The notes beneath the pieces are model-generated. The model was not told the DNA's origin. It was given only the letters and a program-made list of their open reading frames with translations, and ran no database searches. This document shows, in pieces, positions 1-8,500 of a stretch of 9,446 nt of DNA. Position 1 is the stretch's first letter, and each line of letters opens with the position of its first letter. The stretch comes from an uncultured Flammeovirgaceae bacterium (GTDB lineage: Bacteria > Bacteroidota > Bacteroidia > Cytophagales > Cyclobacteriaceae), in assembly GCA_946480685.1 (NCBI GenBank), contig CAMLLI010000095.1, positions 1-9,446 on the forward strand, in the 5' to 3' direction. Position numbers and translations under genes: made by a program.

Positions 1-803
1 TATACTTCAGCCACCGACTTGTTTTCGAACCGATGATTATATACCGCACGAACGACAATACAAGCGCCCAGCTGGAAGGTTTAGGTTGTCTGAAAATTAA
101 TACTATAGCATGGCTCGGTGCCTCGTACCGCCAGGAGTATGGCGCTGCTGCTTTTGCAGGAACGAACATTAAAGACAAATTGAAAGTAGGATATGCCTAC
201 GAATTTGCAGCAAGCAGAAAAACTTCATTGGGTAGTGGCACACACGAGGTACAGTTAATTCTGCGACTCGGGAAGAAGAAGGAACCGCGGGTAAAAACAA
301 AACTTAAAACGATCAATACATCTTCGGATCCTGTTGAAGCTGTTGTGCCCGATTCCGATGAAGATATAGTACATGAACACGAAGATGTCGCACAGGAGAA
401 AGAGGCAGAAACACCAAAGTCAAAAGAGCCTGTCAGAACCGAGCAATCTCAACCTGAGGCTAAACAGTATGAACCTGCACCCGTCATACCTGCTGAAAAT
501 ATGCAGGCAGATACCGTGAGTAAAGAACCGGTTGTCCGATCACTTTCCGGAAAAAGCTTGCGCCCCGGACATTATGTGGTGGTGGGCGTATTCCGTGCTA
601 CCGGATATGCAGAGAAATATGCGTTTAAGCTGAGACGTGCCGGTTATCCGGCCGATGTAGCCTACTATCCGGAAAAACGTTACTATATAGTGCATATGAA
701 CGATGCGCCTCCTACGAAAGAAGAAGCGCAAAAGCTCTGCAATACGTACAGGCGGATGTCGCGCTACACCTTCCGCGATACATGGATTATCAGTATTGAA
801 TAA
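1..803 (+). CDS. PorP/SprF-family outer-membrane protein with C-terminal SPOR-like domain (5' end missing)
   Basis: The frame is open from nucleotide 3 to the stop at 801-803 and has no start near the left edge. The Met at 33 is internal, because the frame continues upstream of it with residues typical of the family, so only the C-terminal 266 residues are visible. Nucleotides 3 to about 285 resemble the last strands of a PorP/SprF beta-barrel (WLGASYRQEYGAAAF, LKVGYAYEFA, THEVQLILRLGKKK). About 285-555 encodes a Lys/Glu/Pro-rich, low-complexity linker. From 558 to the stop there is a SPOR-like domain: GHYVVVGVF, then AEKYAFKLRRAGYPADV, then RYYIVHM, then a second helix EEAQKLCNTYRR and a final strand DTWIISIE. 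PorP/SprF proteins sit in the outer membrane and help type IX secretion or attachment of large gliding/adhesion proteins. SPOR domains bind septal or denuded peptidoglycan. I infer an outer-membrane protein tethered to the wall. The family call for the barrel is fairly secure; the exact partner protein is unknown and may be encoded upstream. Confidence 0.82.
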   Translation, partial: YFSHRLVFEPMIIYRTNDNTSAQLEGLGCLKINTIAWLGASYRQEYGAAAFAGTNIKDKLKVGYAYEFAASRKTSLGSGTHEVQLILRLGKKKEPRVKTKLKTINTSSDPVEAVVPDSDEDIVHEHEDVAQEKEAETPKSKEPVRTEQSQPEAKQYEPAPVIPAENMQADTVSKEPVVRSLSGKSLRPGHYVVVGVFRATGYAEKYAFKLRRAGYPADVAYYPEKRYYIVHMNDAPPTKEEAQKLCNTYRRMSRYTFRDTWIISIE

Positions 804-813
804 TAACAATTTG

Positions 814-821
814 TATCTTTA
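814..821 (+). promoter_or_regulatory. Weak candidate -7 element for the HTCS gene
   Basis: TATCTTTA matches seven of eight positions of the Bacteroidota -7 consensus TAnnTTTG. The only nearby TTG (796-798) is about 15 bases upstream, closer than the usual 19-21, so the -33 part is poor. If the element is real, transcription would start near 827 and the 827-856 hairpin would lie in the HTCS leader. It is based on motif resemblance only. Confidence 0.18.
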
Positions 822-826
822 GTAAA

Positions 827-856
827 GACACCGGATTTTTCCAATGATCCGGTGTT
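827..856 (+). terminator. Intergenic hairpin, possible terminator or 5'-UTR stem
   Basis: ACACCGGA (828-835) pairs perfectly with TCCGGTGT (848-855). A G-U pair at 827/856 extends it outward and an A-U pair at 836/847 extends it inward, leaving a loop of about ten bases. It starts 24 bases after the stop of the PorP-SPOR gene and ends 46 bases before the HTCS start. No T-run follows the stem on either strand, so it is not a canonical intrinsic terminator. It may still end or stabilise the upstream transcript, or lie in the 5' leader of the HTCS mRNA. Confidence 0.4.
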
Positions 857-901
857 CTGCTGAATATAGCGTTAATTGATTTTTAACTATTCGATGAAGT
901 C

Positions 902-3900
902 GTGAAAGAGAACAGTTTTTTCAGATCCGGTTGGTTCCTGGTAGTGTTGCTGTCAGGTTTGTCAGGCAGTAAAGCAATCGGGCAAGAGCGCTTTATGCAT
1001 ATAGACAGTCACCAGGGGTTGTCTCATAACTTTGTGAGGTCAGTGTATAAAGACGCGACCGGCTTCGTATGGATTGGCACTGAGTCGGGTTTGAATCGCT
1101 TCGATGGTTATTCAATCAAGATATACCGTAACGATCCTGCTGATTCGTCATCGCTGCCAAGCGATTATATAAAGCGACTGTTCGCAGCACCGGGAGGAGA
1201 GCTTGGCGTTATAACGGGTAACGGAGTCTGCTTTTACAATTCTGCGACTGAAACCTTCTCATCCGAATTTGAATTCCTCGATAAAAATGTAAAAGTCAAT
1301 CCGAATGACGTTCTAAATGTTGTTCGTGACAATGCCCGTAATTACTGGTTGTTGCTGGAAAACAACGGAATGGTATGCTACAATGAAGTTAAGAAGACAA
1401 CACAATCTGTAAAGCATGTTGATAACGATGATGCGACTATTTGTAGTAACAATGTCACAGCCCTCGCACATCATCCCGATGGAAGTTACTGGATTACACA
1501 TACAAATGGTGTGCTGGAGAACGCTGTGTTTAAGGACGGAAAATTCACGGTAGTAAAGCGGATGTCTTTTTTGTGGACTCCTTTACTTGAAAATAAATCT
1601 TTATTGTCAGAGCTGATGGTTGACCGCGATGGAGATCTTTGGGGATTTATAAACAACCTGGATGAGGGTGTATTCTACTATCAAACAAGTCAAAATAAGA
1701 TATACCATTTCAAGAAAAATTCTACACCCACAGCGTTGAGCTCTGATCTGATCTCCGGACTCGTTCAGGATGATCAGGGATATATATGGATTTCTTCATC
1801 CGGCACCGGCATTGATATACTTGATAAAAAGAATTTTTCGATACGGAATGTTTCCCAACATTCCGATATGGCCACAACGCTGAGTGCCAATGCAGCTACC
1901 ACGATGTATAAAGATCCGGACGGTATAATCTGGATCGGTACCTTTAAAAAAGGATTGGACTTCTTTCATAAAAGCATGGAACGGTTTCCGATTTATAACC
2001 GACACTCCAAACCGTTTGCTTTACCTTTTGAAGATATCAATCATTTTTTAGAAGACAAGAAAGGGAATTTGTGGCTCGGAACAGACGGAGGTGGATTGAT
2101 ATACCTTGACAGAAGCAGTGGCCGGTTTACAACGTACAAACATAATCCAAAAGATCCGCATAGCCTGAGCAATGATGTTATTGTGAGTTTATGTTTGGAT
2201 CACGAAGGCAAGTTGTGGATCGGTACGTTCTTTGGCGGACTGAACTGTTTTGATGGCAGTAAATTTACCCGGTATCAGCACCGTGCGGAAGATCCTTCGA
2301 GTCTTTCGGATAAAAGCGTATGGGAGATCTTTGAAGATTCAAAACACCAGCTTTGGATCGGTACACTGGACGGAGGTGTTAATCTTTTTGACAGGAAGAC
2401 AAAAACGTTTACGCGCTATTCGCACCCGCAGCAGCAAGCGCTTGTCTCAAGCTATATTTCAACGATAAAAGAAGATGCGAAAGGCAACCTTTGGTTCGGC
2501 ACATCACTGGGTATAGATGTACTCATGAGAGAATCCGGAAATATAGTTCATTTCGAGTCTGAGAAGAACAATAAGGCATCGCTGGGCAACAATGTTATTC
2601 TGGGGATACTCGAAGATTCGAAAGGGCGTATGTGGATCGGAACCGCGGGAGGACTCAGTGTATGGCAAAGAGAAACCAATCGCTTCATCAACTTCACAGA
2701 AAAGGATGGATTGCCTCATAACACAATCATGTCTATGGAAGAAGATGCTGAAGGCCGGATGTGGCTTGGTACTTCCAATGGACTGACCTGCGCTGTTCCT
2801 GCAGTATCTGGCGACAGCCTTCGACTTCTTTTCACGCATTACTCTGAAGCAGACGGTTTGCAAGGTCAGCGCTTTAATGAAAATGCTTCGATCAGGTTAA
2901 CAACCGGAGAGCTCGTGTTTGGTGGAGACAGCGGCTTCAATATTTTCAAACCGGAAGATATAGGGCATAGCAAAACTATTCCACGACTTGTGTTCACCGA
3001 TTTCCAATTGTTCAATAAAAGTATACGCCCCGCCAGGAAGGAAGGAGACAGTCACTTTTCGCTATCGTCTTCTATTACCACCAACCCATCAATCGTATTG
3101 GCAGCAAGCGACAATGTTTTTTCAATTGAGTTCGCTACGCTCAACTTTATGCAGCCGTCTAAGATCAAGTATAAATACAAGCTCGAAGGATTTAATGATG
3201 ACTGGTTGCTGGCGGATGCGAACAGCCGCAGAGTAACGTTTACAAACCTCAATGCCGGCAACTATACATTTCGGGTTATTGCCACCAACAATGACGGTGA
3301 ATGGAACAAGGAAGGCATTTCACTTTCTATTAAAGTACTTCCGCCATTCTGGAAATCAGGTACAGCCTATATTATCTACACGCTTATGCTGATTGCAGCG
3401 CTATATATAACACGCAAGCTTATCCAGCAAGGCGAACGGATGAAGTTTGCGATCAGGCAGCAACGCGAAGAAGCGATGCGGTCGCGGGAGCTCGATATGA
3501 TGAAGACAAAATTTTTTACCAACGTGAGTCATGAATTCAGAACGCCACTGTCACTCATCGTGTCTCCGCTGGAGAAACTCAGCGAGCAGGTAAAAGATAT
3601 AGATCAGCGAAAGAATGTAGATCTCATTCAACGAAATACAAAGCGATTGCTGAACCTGGTGAACCAGTTGCTTGACTTCAGAAAAATGGAAGTCCACGAT
3701 ATACGCTTTCATCCATCTCAGGGAGACATCATTCAGTTCATTCGCGAAACGGTATATTCATTTGCAGACTTGTCCGAGAAAAAAAATATCAAGCTCACGT
3801 TCGAATCAAGTGTGGCCTCACTGGAAGCTATATTTGATCACGATAAAATCGAGAAGATATTATTCAACCTTCTTTCCAACGCCTTCAAGTTTACCATGGG

Positions 3901-5038
3901 CAATGGGTCCATCGCGGTAATGGTAGATGTTAAAGATTCCTCTGAAAATAGTGTCATAGAAATTGTGGTGAAGGATTCGGGAATCGGAATTTCTCCGGAG
4001 AAACATGAACTGATCTTTGAGCGCTTCTTTCAAAATGAATTGCCAAGTTCTATCGTAAACCAGGGCAGTGGTATAGGGCTCGCGATTACAAAAGAGTTTG
4101 TGCGTATACATGGTGGTACGATCCGTGTTGAAAGTGAAGTAGGTAAAGGAAGTTCTTTTATCGTGGAGTTGCCGCTGAAGAAAATTGTAAACGCTGTTCA
4201 TGAAACGGTGAGTGAACCCGTGAACAGTGTTGAGGATAGTGAAATAGAAAATGAAGCCATCGCCAAAGCAGGTGGTAAGCCGTTGATCTTGCTGGTAGAA
4301 GATAACGAAGATTTTCGTTTCTATTTAAAAGACAACCTGAAAATAGCATACGATGTTATCGAGGCCGAGACAGGGGAGGAAGGATGGAAGAAAACTATTT
4401 CGCAATACCCGGATCTGATTGTAACGGATGTGATGATGCCCGACATGAATGGCACAGAGCTCTGCAAGAAAATAAAATCAGATCAGCGCGTAAGCCATAT
4501 ACCCGTAATTCTGCTCACGGCACGCTCCGGTGAAGAACAACGACTGGAAGGATTTGAAGTAGGTGCCGATGATTATATACCTAAGCCGTTCAGCTTTCCG
4601 ATATTAGAGTCAAGGATCCGTAATCTTATTTCAATCCGAAAAGATCTGCACAGATTGCTTGCGAAGAAAAACGGAATCAAGGCAAGTGAGATCCAGATTA
4701 CATCCCTCGATGAGCAGTTTGTAGCACGCGTGATCGAGGCAATCGAAAAGAATATAGCGAACAGCGAACTTACCGTACTGGATTTAAGTCGCGAGCTCGG
4801 AGTAAGTCGTGCGCAGTTTTTTAGAAAAGTACAGGAGCTTACCGGTAAAGCTCCGTTGGAGCTTATTCGTTCCATTCGCCTGCAGCATGCAGCGCAGCTC
4901 CTGGAGAAAAGTCAGCTTTCCGTTTCTGAAGTAGCCTATCGCGTAGGCTTCAACAATCCTAAATATTTTGCACGCCACTTTAAAGAGCAATACCATGTAC
5001 TGCCATCAGCCTATGCCAGTGGTAAACGAAGAAATTAG
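902..5038 (+). CDS. Hybrid two-component system sensor kinase/response regulator (HTCS), AraC-type output
   Basis: This 1378-residue protein joins a periplasmic sensor, a kinase, a receiver and a DNA-binding domain in one chain. Residues 1-27 are a signal peptide (FLVVLLSGLSG core). About 30-735 form two beta-propellers, with W-[IL]-G-T...GL..FD blade motifs at Trp57, 296, 344, 391, 439, 485, 531, 578 and 621, spaced about 47 residues from 296 on. A Y_Y_Y domain (about 740-812) precedes a membrane helix at 820-837. The kinase has His877 in NVSHEFRTPLS, N-box Asn993, Asp1025 in DSGIGIS and GSGIGL at 1055-1060. The receiver has Glu1133/Asp1134, phospho-acceptor Asp1176, Thr1206 and Lys1228. Two helix-turn-helix units lie at about 1291-1312 and 1339-1363. 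All key residues are intact and the length is normal for HTCS. The start is GTG, the first possible start after an in-frame stop at 884; the next in-frame ATG (residue 32) would remove the signal peptide. No Shine-Dalgarno is seen. HTCS proteins sense glycan fragments and activate neighbouring utilisation genes, here most likely the susCD pair downstream. The ligand is not deducible. Confidence 0.96.
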   Translation: MKENSFFRSGWFLVVLLSGLSGSKAIGQERFMHIDSHQGLSHNFVRSVYKDATGFVWIGTESGLNRFDGYSIKIYRNDPADSSSLPSDYIKRLFAAPGGELGVITGNGVCFYNSATETFSSEFEFLDKNVKVNPNDVLNVVRDNARNYWLLLENNGMVCYNEVKKTTQSVKHVDNDDATICSNNVTALAHHPDGSYWITHTNGVLENAVFKDGKFTVVKRMSFLWTPLLENKSLLSELMVDRDGDLWGFINNLDEGVFYYQTSQNKIYHFKKNSTPTALSSDLISGLVQDDQGYIWISSSGTGIDILDKKNFSIRNVSQHSDMATTLSANAATTMYKDPDGIIWIGTFKKGLDFFHKSMERFPIYNRHSKPFALPFEDINHFLEDKKGNLWLGTDGGGLIYLDRSSGRFTTYKHNPKDPHSLSNDVIVSLCLDHEGKLWIGTFFGGLNCFDGSKFTRYQHRAEDPSSLSDKSVWEIFEDSKHQLWIGTLDGGVNLFDRKTKTFTRYSHPQQQALVSSYISTIKEDAKGNLWFGTSLGIDVLMRESGNIVHFESEKNNKASLGNNVILGILEDSKGRMWIGTAGGLSVWQRETNRFINFTEKDGLPHNTIMSMEEDAEGRMWLGTSNGLTCAVPAVSGDSLRLLFTHYSEADGLQGQRFNENASIRLTTGELVFGGDSGFNIFKPEDIGHSKTIPRLVFTDFQLFNKSIRPARKEGDSHFSLSSSITTNPSIVLAASDNVFSIEFATLNFMQPSKIKYKYKLEGFNDDWLLADANSRRVTFTNLNAGNYTFRVIATNNDGEWNKEGISLSIKVLPPFWKSGTAYIIYTLMLIAALYITRKLIQQGERMKFAIRQQREEAMRSRELDMMKTKFFTNVSHEFRTPLSLIVSPLEKLSEQVKDIDQRKNVDLIQRNTKRLLNLVNQLLDFRKMEVHDIRFHPSQGDIIQFIRETVYSFADLSEKKNIKLTFESSVASLEAIFDHDKIEKILFNLLSNAFKFTMGNGSIAVMVDVKDSSENSVIEIVVKDSGIGISPEKHELIFERFFQNELPSSIVNQGSGIGLAITKEFVRIHGGTIRVESEVGKGSSFIVELPLKKIVNAVHETVSEPVNSVEDSEIENEAIAKAGGKPLILLVEDNEDFRFYLKDNLKIAYDVIEAETGEEGWKKTISQYPDLIVTDVMMPDMNGTELCKKIKSDQRVSHIPVILLTARSGEEQRLEGFEVGADDYIPKPFSFPILESRIRNLISIRKDLHRLLAKKNGIKASEIQITSLDEQFVARVIEAIEKNIANSELTVLDLSRELGVSRAQFFRKVQELTGKAPLELIRSIRLQHAAQLLEKSQLSVSEVAYRVGFNNPKYFARHFKEQYHVLPSAYASGKRRN

Positions 5039-5085
5039 CAGATATAGCTTGCATTAGAGAATTGTTACCCTGTTTTCAGATGATT

Positions 5086-5105
5086 CGCTACGTTCCCGGA
5101 TAGCG
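5086..5105. promoter_or_regulatory. Dyad CGCTA-N10-TAGCG, possible operator
   Basis: CGCTA at 5086-5090 is the exact reverse complement of TAGCG at 5101-5105. The ten-base centre gives about two helical turns from end to end. The dyad ends eight bases before the candidate -7 element and covers the expected -33 position, where no good TTTG is present. A protein bound here could replace a missing -33 contact or block it. A five-base dyad can arise by chance in a region this long, so confidence is low. Confidence 0.25.
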
Positions 5106-5121
5106 CGTATGCCTATATTTG
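5092..5121 (+). promoter_or_regulatory. Candidate Bacteroidota promoter for susC (TATATTTG -7 element)
   Basis: TATATTTG at 5114-5121 matches the TAnnTTTG -7 consensus at all fixed positions and is the only full match I found in the spacer. The -33 region around 5092-5095 (GTTC) is a weak match to TTTG at about the right distance. A strong -7 with a weak -33 fits an activator-dependent promoter, as expected for an HTCS target. Transcription would start near 5126, giving an unusually long leader of about 400 bases before susC. Confidence 0.35.
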
Positions 5122-5142
5122 GTATCTAATCTGCACTACCGT

Positions 5143-5160
5143 TGAAACGAAAACTGAAAC
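5143..5160 (+). repeat. Short GAAAC-type tandem
   Basis: TGAAAC, GAAAAC and TGAAAC follow one another directly, a six-base unit repeated three times with small changes. It lies just after the predicted transcription start. It could be a protein site or simple A-rich sequence; its short length makes chance plausible. Confidence 0.25.
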
Positions 5161-5213
5161 TTCTGCTATTTATTGAACTGATAATGTATATGGTTATTTT
5201 TTCTATTGTGGGG

Positions 5214-5255
5214 TGGCTTATTATACTCCTTCAAATGGAATTGTAAGCCATTTTT
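5214..5255 (+). terminator. Terminator-like hairpin with T-tract upstream of susC
   Basis: TGGCTTA (5214-5220) pairs perfectly with TAAGCCA (5244-5250), and five Ts follow at 5251-5255. A small inner stem, TCC (5227-5229) with GGA (5237-5239), can fold within the 23-base loop. The T-run is on the plus strand only, so it would stop rightward transcription. It lies 175 bases after the HTCS stop and 275 before susC. It may terminate the HTCS mRNA. If the 5114 promoter is used it would also sit inside the susC leader. The stem has only three G-C pairs, so strength is uncertain. Confidence 0.38.
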
Positions 5256-5482
5256 CCTGTAGTCTCCCGTTATCATAGACAGCCCTCCCTTTTTGCAATT
5301 GTGTTCATGGTAAAATGAAATACACATGTTCGAGACTTTTGGATACCGTGTATAGATTCTTTGCCTACCTGAACAAGACGATTCAATACCCTCTCCAGGC
5401 ACCGACCGGCCATAACTTTACTGCAAACGATTACTGATGTTGTCTCCCGGAATCGATCCCGCGGGCTTCTCATTTCGATGGA

Positions 5483-5508
5483 TTGAACAGCAGCGTAAGC
5501 GTTGAACA
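5483..5508 (+). repeat. TTGAACA direct repeat before susC
   Basis: TTGAACA occurs at 5483-5489 and again at 5502-5508, 19 bases apart start to start. The second copy ends 21 bases before the susC start codon. The spacing is close to two helical turns, as for a tandem protein site, but seven-base repeats are expected by chance in a spacer of this size. Confidence 0.2.
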
Positions 5509-5529
5509 CCTAACCAAACCAAATTTTCT

Positions 5530-8500
5530 ATGATGAAGAAACTTTACAAACGTTTAGGCATCTCCGTACTAGTTATGTTCATGTGCCTTAACGTTCTGGC
5601 ACAGCAAACCATAACGGGTATCGTGAAAGATGAATCCGGTTCTGCTATACCGGGGGCCAGTGTGATTATCAAAGGTACATCCATTGGAACAGTAACGGAT
5701 GCAGACGGAGCATTCAAAATATCCGGCAGACCCGATGACATGATTGTCGTGTCCTTTATAGGATATAAACAGCAGGAGATTTTAATAGGACAGCAAACTG
5801 TTGTAGATGTAAAACTAGCCGAAGATGTACAAACCCTTGAAGAGGTAGTAGTTTCTATAGGCTACGGTGAAGTGCAGAGAAAGGATATGACAGGCGCTAT
5901 ATCTTCTGTTAGAGGTGATGAGCTAAAAAGAACGAATGTCAGTACCATGGAACAGGCGCTGCAAGGTAGAGTGCCCGGGATGGTAGTGCAGCAGGTTTCC
6001 GGACAACCCGGTGGTGGTGTATCGGTACAAATTCGTGGTATAACTTCGCTGGGAGGCAGCAATCCACTGTATGTAATTGATGGTGTAAGGATCGGTACTA
6101 CCGGTTCCAGTACGGGCGGGATGAACCCATTAGCGGGTATCAATCCTTCAGAAATTGAATCTATCGAAGTATTAAAGGATGCTGCTGCTACAGCAATCTA
6201 TGGTTCTCAGGCATCTGATGGTGTTATTTTAATCACTACCAAAAGAGGGAAGCAAGGAGCTCCAACCATATCGTATCAGCATTATACCGGGTTTCAACGC
6301 TTGATACAGAGACTGCCGGTTCTGGATTTGAGTGAACATGCAACCTTTTTAAATGAAAGGGGAGCAGCTTGGAATTTTGATACCAGACCTGAGTTTCAGA
6401 ATCCTCAGTATTTAGGAAAAGGAACGGATTGGCAAGACGAGTTATTCAGAACGTCACGCATAAGTGAACATTCAATTTCATTAAGTGGCGGAGATGAAAA
6501 GACGACCTACTATTTATCTGGAACATACCATCAAAACGATGGTATTGCTTTCGGGTCGAAGTTTAACAGAACGTCTATCCGTTTAAATCTGGATAATAAA
6601 ACAACCAAGTGGTTAAGAATAGGCACACGCATTCAGTTAGTAAATATTGACTATAAAATCAACGCTATAACATCAGGAGTTATCGGGCGGGCGCTGAGCA
6701 TGACCCCCGATGTTGCTGTGCAGAATTCTGATGGTTCATGGGGTGGCGTAGACAATACGAATCGTGGTTGGGTACCGCCAATAGCAAATCCTTTAGCCCT
6801 CGCAGCGATTAATAAAGATGGGTCCAACCGTAAGGAGGTACATCCGAACGCCTATATCGAGATTGACGTTGCAAAGGGCCTGCTCTTGAAAAATGTTATC
6901 GGGGGAAGTTTTTCCATTCAAAACCGGGACGTCTTTAACCCGGACTATGTAATCGGTAGCCTTGTTAAAGCAAGGAATGATGGTACTGCTGAGTACAATG
7001 ATCAGAACCACTCCGAAATGAGTACCTATCTTACCTATAATCATGCATTTGGCGATAAGTATAAACTGACTACCATGGCGGGGCACGAGTGGCAATTGAA
7101 CAACTCAAGACAACTGAGTGCCTCACGCCTGGATTTTCCTACCAACTCCGTTCAAACTGTCGGAGCAGGTGATCCGGCAACAGCAACGAACAGTGGCAAC
7201 AAGCAACATAGCGCGATAGAGTCGTATTTCGGCCGTTTGGATCTTGGGATTAATGACCGCTATCTGATCACCGGTAATGCCCGCTATGATGGCAATTCAA
7301 TGTACGCTAAACAAAATCGTTGGATACTATCGTATTCAGGCGCCGTAGCATGGAAGATAAATAACGAATCTTTTTTTGAAGGTGTAGGAAGCGTTGATGA
7401 ATTGAAGCTGCGTCTGAGCTCTGGTTTAACCAACCGCGCTGGCGGTAGAGACTATTCTTATGCAAGTACGCTTAATACAGCCTCAACAGGTCTTGGAGGT
7501 GTAGCGATGGTGAACGATGAAATTGGAAACCCTGAATTAAAATGGGAGCAGACTTTCTATAATAACATCGGTCTCGATGGAGCTTTTTTCAATTGGCGGA
7601 TAAATTTCTCAGTTGATTTTTATCATCGCAAGACGAATGATCTTGCCATGCAAATAACATTACCCCTCTATTCCGGAACGACTACCGAATCCTGGCCTCC
7701 GGGTGCATTAAAAGCTCCCTATGTAAATATAGGTGCTATGGAGAACAAAGGGTTCGACTTCAGAATAAGTTCTGACAACCTCAGAGGTAAAGACTTGACC
7801 TGGAGAACAGACCTTACTGTATCGCATAACAAAAATAAAATAACGGCATTAAATGCTAAGGACGCTTCCATTAACACAGCATATTCCAGAACAGTGCCGG
7901 GAAGATCGTTGGGAGAATTTTATGGATATATAGTTGAAGGTGTTTTTGCAACTCCAACCGATGTACTGGGCGATGAAGCAAACGGTATTCAACCACATCC
8001 AAGACCGGTGAGAAATGGTGAGCCGCTTCCGTTTGCCAATGCATCCGGTAGTATCTGGTATGGTGATCTTAAATTCAAAGATCTGAATGGAGATGGAATT
8101 ATTGATGAAAGCGATCAAACCTATCTGGGGTCTCCACTGCCGAAGGTCCAATTGGGATTGAATAACACTTTTAAGTACAAGAATTTTGATTTGAATATAT
8201 TTTTCACTTCCAACATTGGCAACAAAGTATATAACGTAACGCGCGAGGCACACGAAGATCCACTGTCGAGCACCGCTTATTTCTCAGGTATAAAAGATTA
8301 TGCAAAGCTGGCGTTGGTTGATCCAAACGGATCTGCTTCTGATGTTAACAATGTATATGTAACCAATGCAGATACCAAGATTCCCGGACTGCGGAATGAC
8401 AGAACAAATGGAAACCAAAGAGTGTCGGATCGTTATGTTGAAGATGGTTCGTTTGTAAGGCTTAAAAACATTTCTTTAGGGTATGAGTTCTCCGGTAGTC

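Larger units (their letters stand above)
5039..5529 (+). other. 491-bp non-coding region between HTCS and susC
   Basis: No convincing gene is present. The short minus-strand frames at about 5166-5509 overlap one another, resemble no family I know and have no context. No tRNA cloverleaf or insertion-sequence end was seen. From left to right the region holds a CGCTA/TAGCG dyad, a consensus -7 promoter element, a GAAAC-rich tandem (5143-5160), a terminator-like hairpin (5214-5255), a GC-rich patch with the palindrome CCCGCGGG (5458-5465), and a TTGAACA direct repeat just before susC. It is long for a spacer between co-oriented genes, so it is probably the control region and leader of the susCD operon. 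Confidence 0.6.

Noticed and set aside
33..35. ATG at 33 as the true start of the first gene
   Set aside because: The frame is open to the left edge and the codons before the ATG continue the family sequence (SHRLVFEP), so the Met is internal and the gene is truncated by the window.
1931..2364. Repeated 11-base string TGGATCGGTAC at 1931, 2216 and 2354
   Set aside because: It encodes the WIGT motif of propeller blades at Trp344, 439 and 485; protein repeat structure explains it and it is not a separate DNA repeat.
30..4581. A 16-base identical string, CCGATGATTATATACC, at 30-45 and 4566-4581
   Set aside because: It is less likely than average by chance, but it lies inside two coding regions in different frames (PMIIY and ADDYIP), in each case matching the expected protein family sequence, and there is no flanking similarity.
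5413..5420. TAACTTTA as an alternative -7 element nearer susC
   Set aside because: It matches seven of eight positions but has no TTG/TTTG at the expected upstream distance, so it is weaker than 5114-5121.
5262..5449. GTCTCCCG repeated at 5262 and 5442, exactly 180 bases apart
   Set aside because: An eight-base repeat is expected about once or twice in a 491-base region, and flanks do not match.
5440..5475. Possible tRNA T-arm or attachment-site-like sequence around GGAATCGATCCCGCGGG
   Set aside because: No anticodon or acceptor stem could be assembled on either strand, and no integrase is present.
5166..5509. Two overlapping minus-strand open frames of 78 codons each in the HTCS-susC spacer
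   Set aside because: They overlap in different frames, have no recognisable domain, no credible start context, and stop-free stretches of this length are common by chance.
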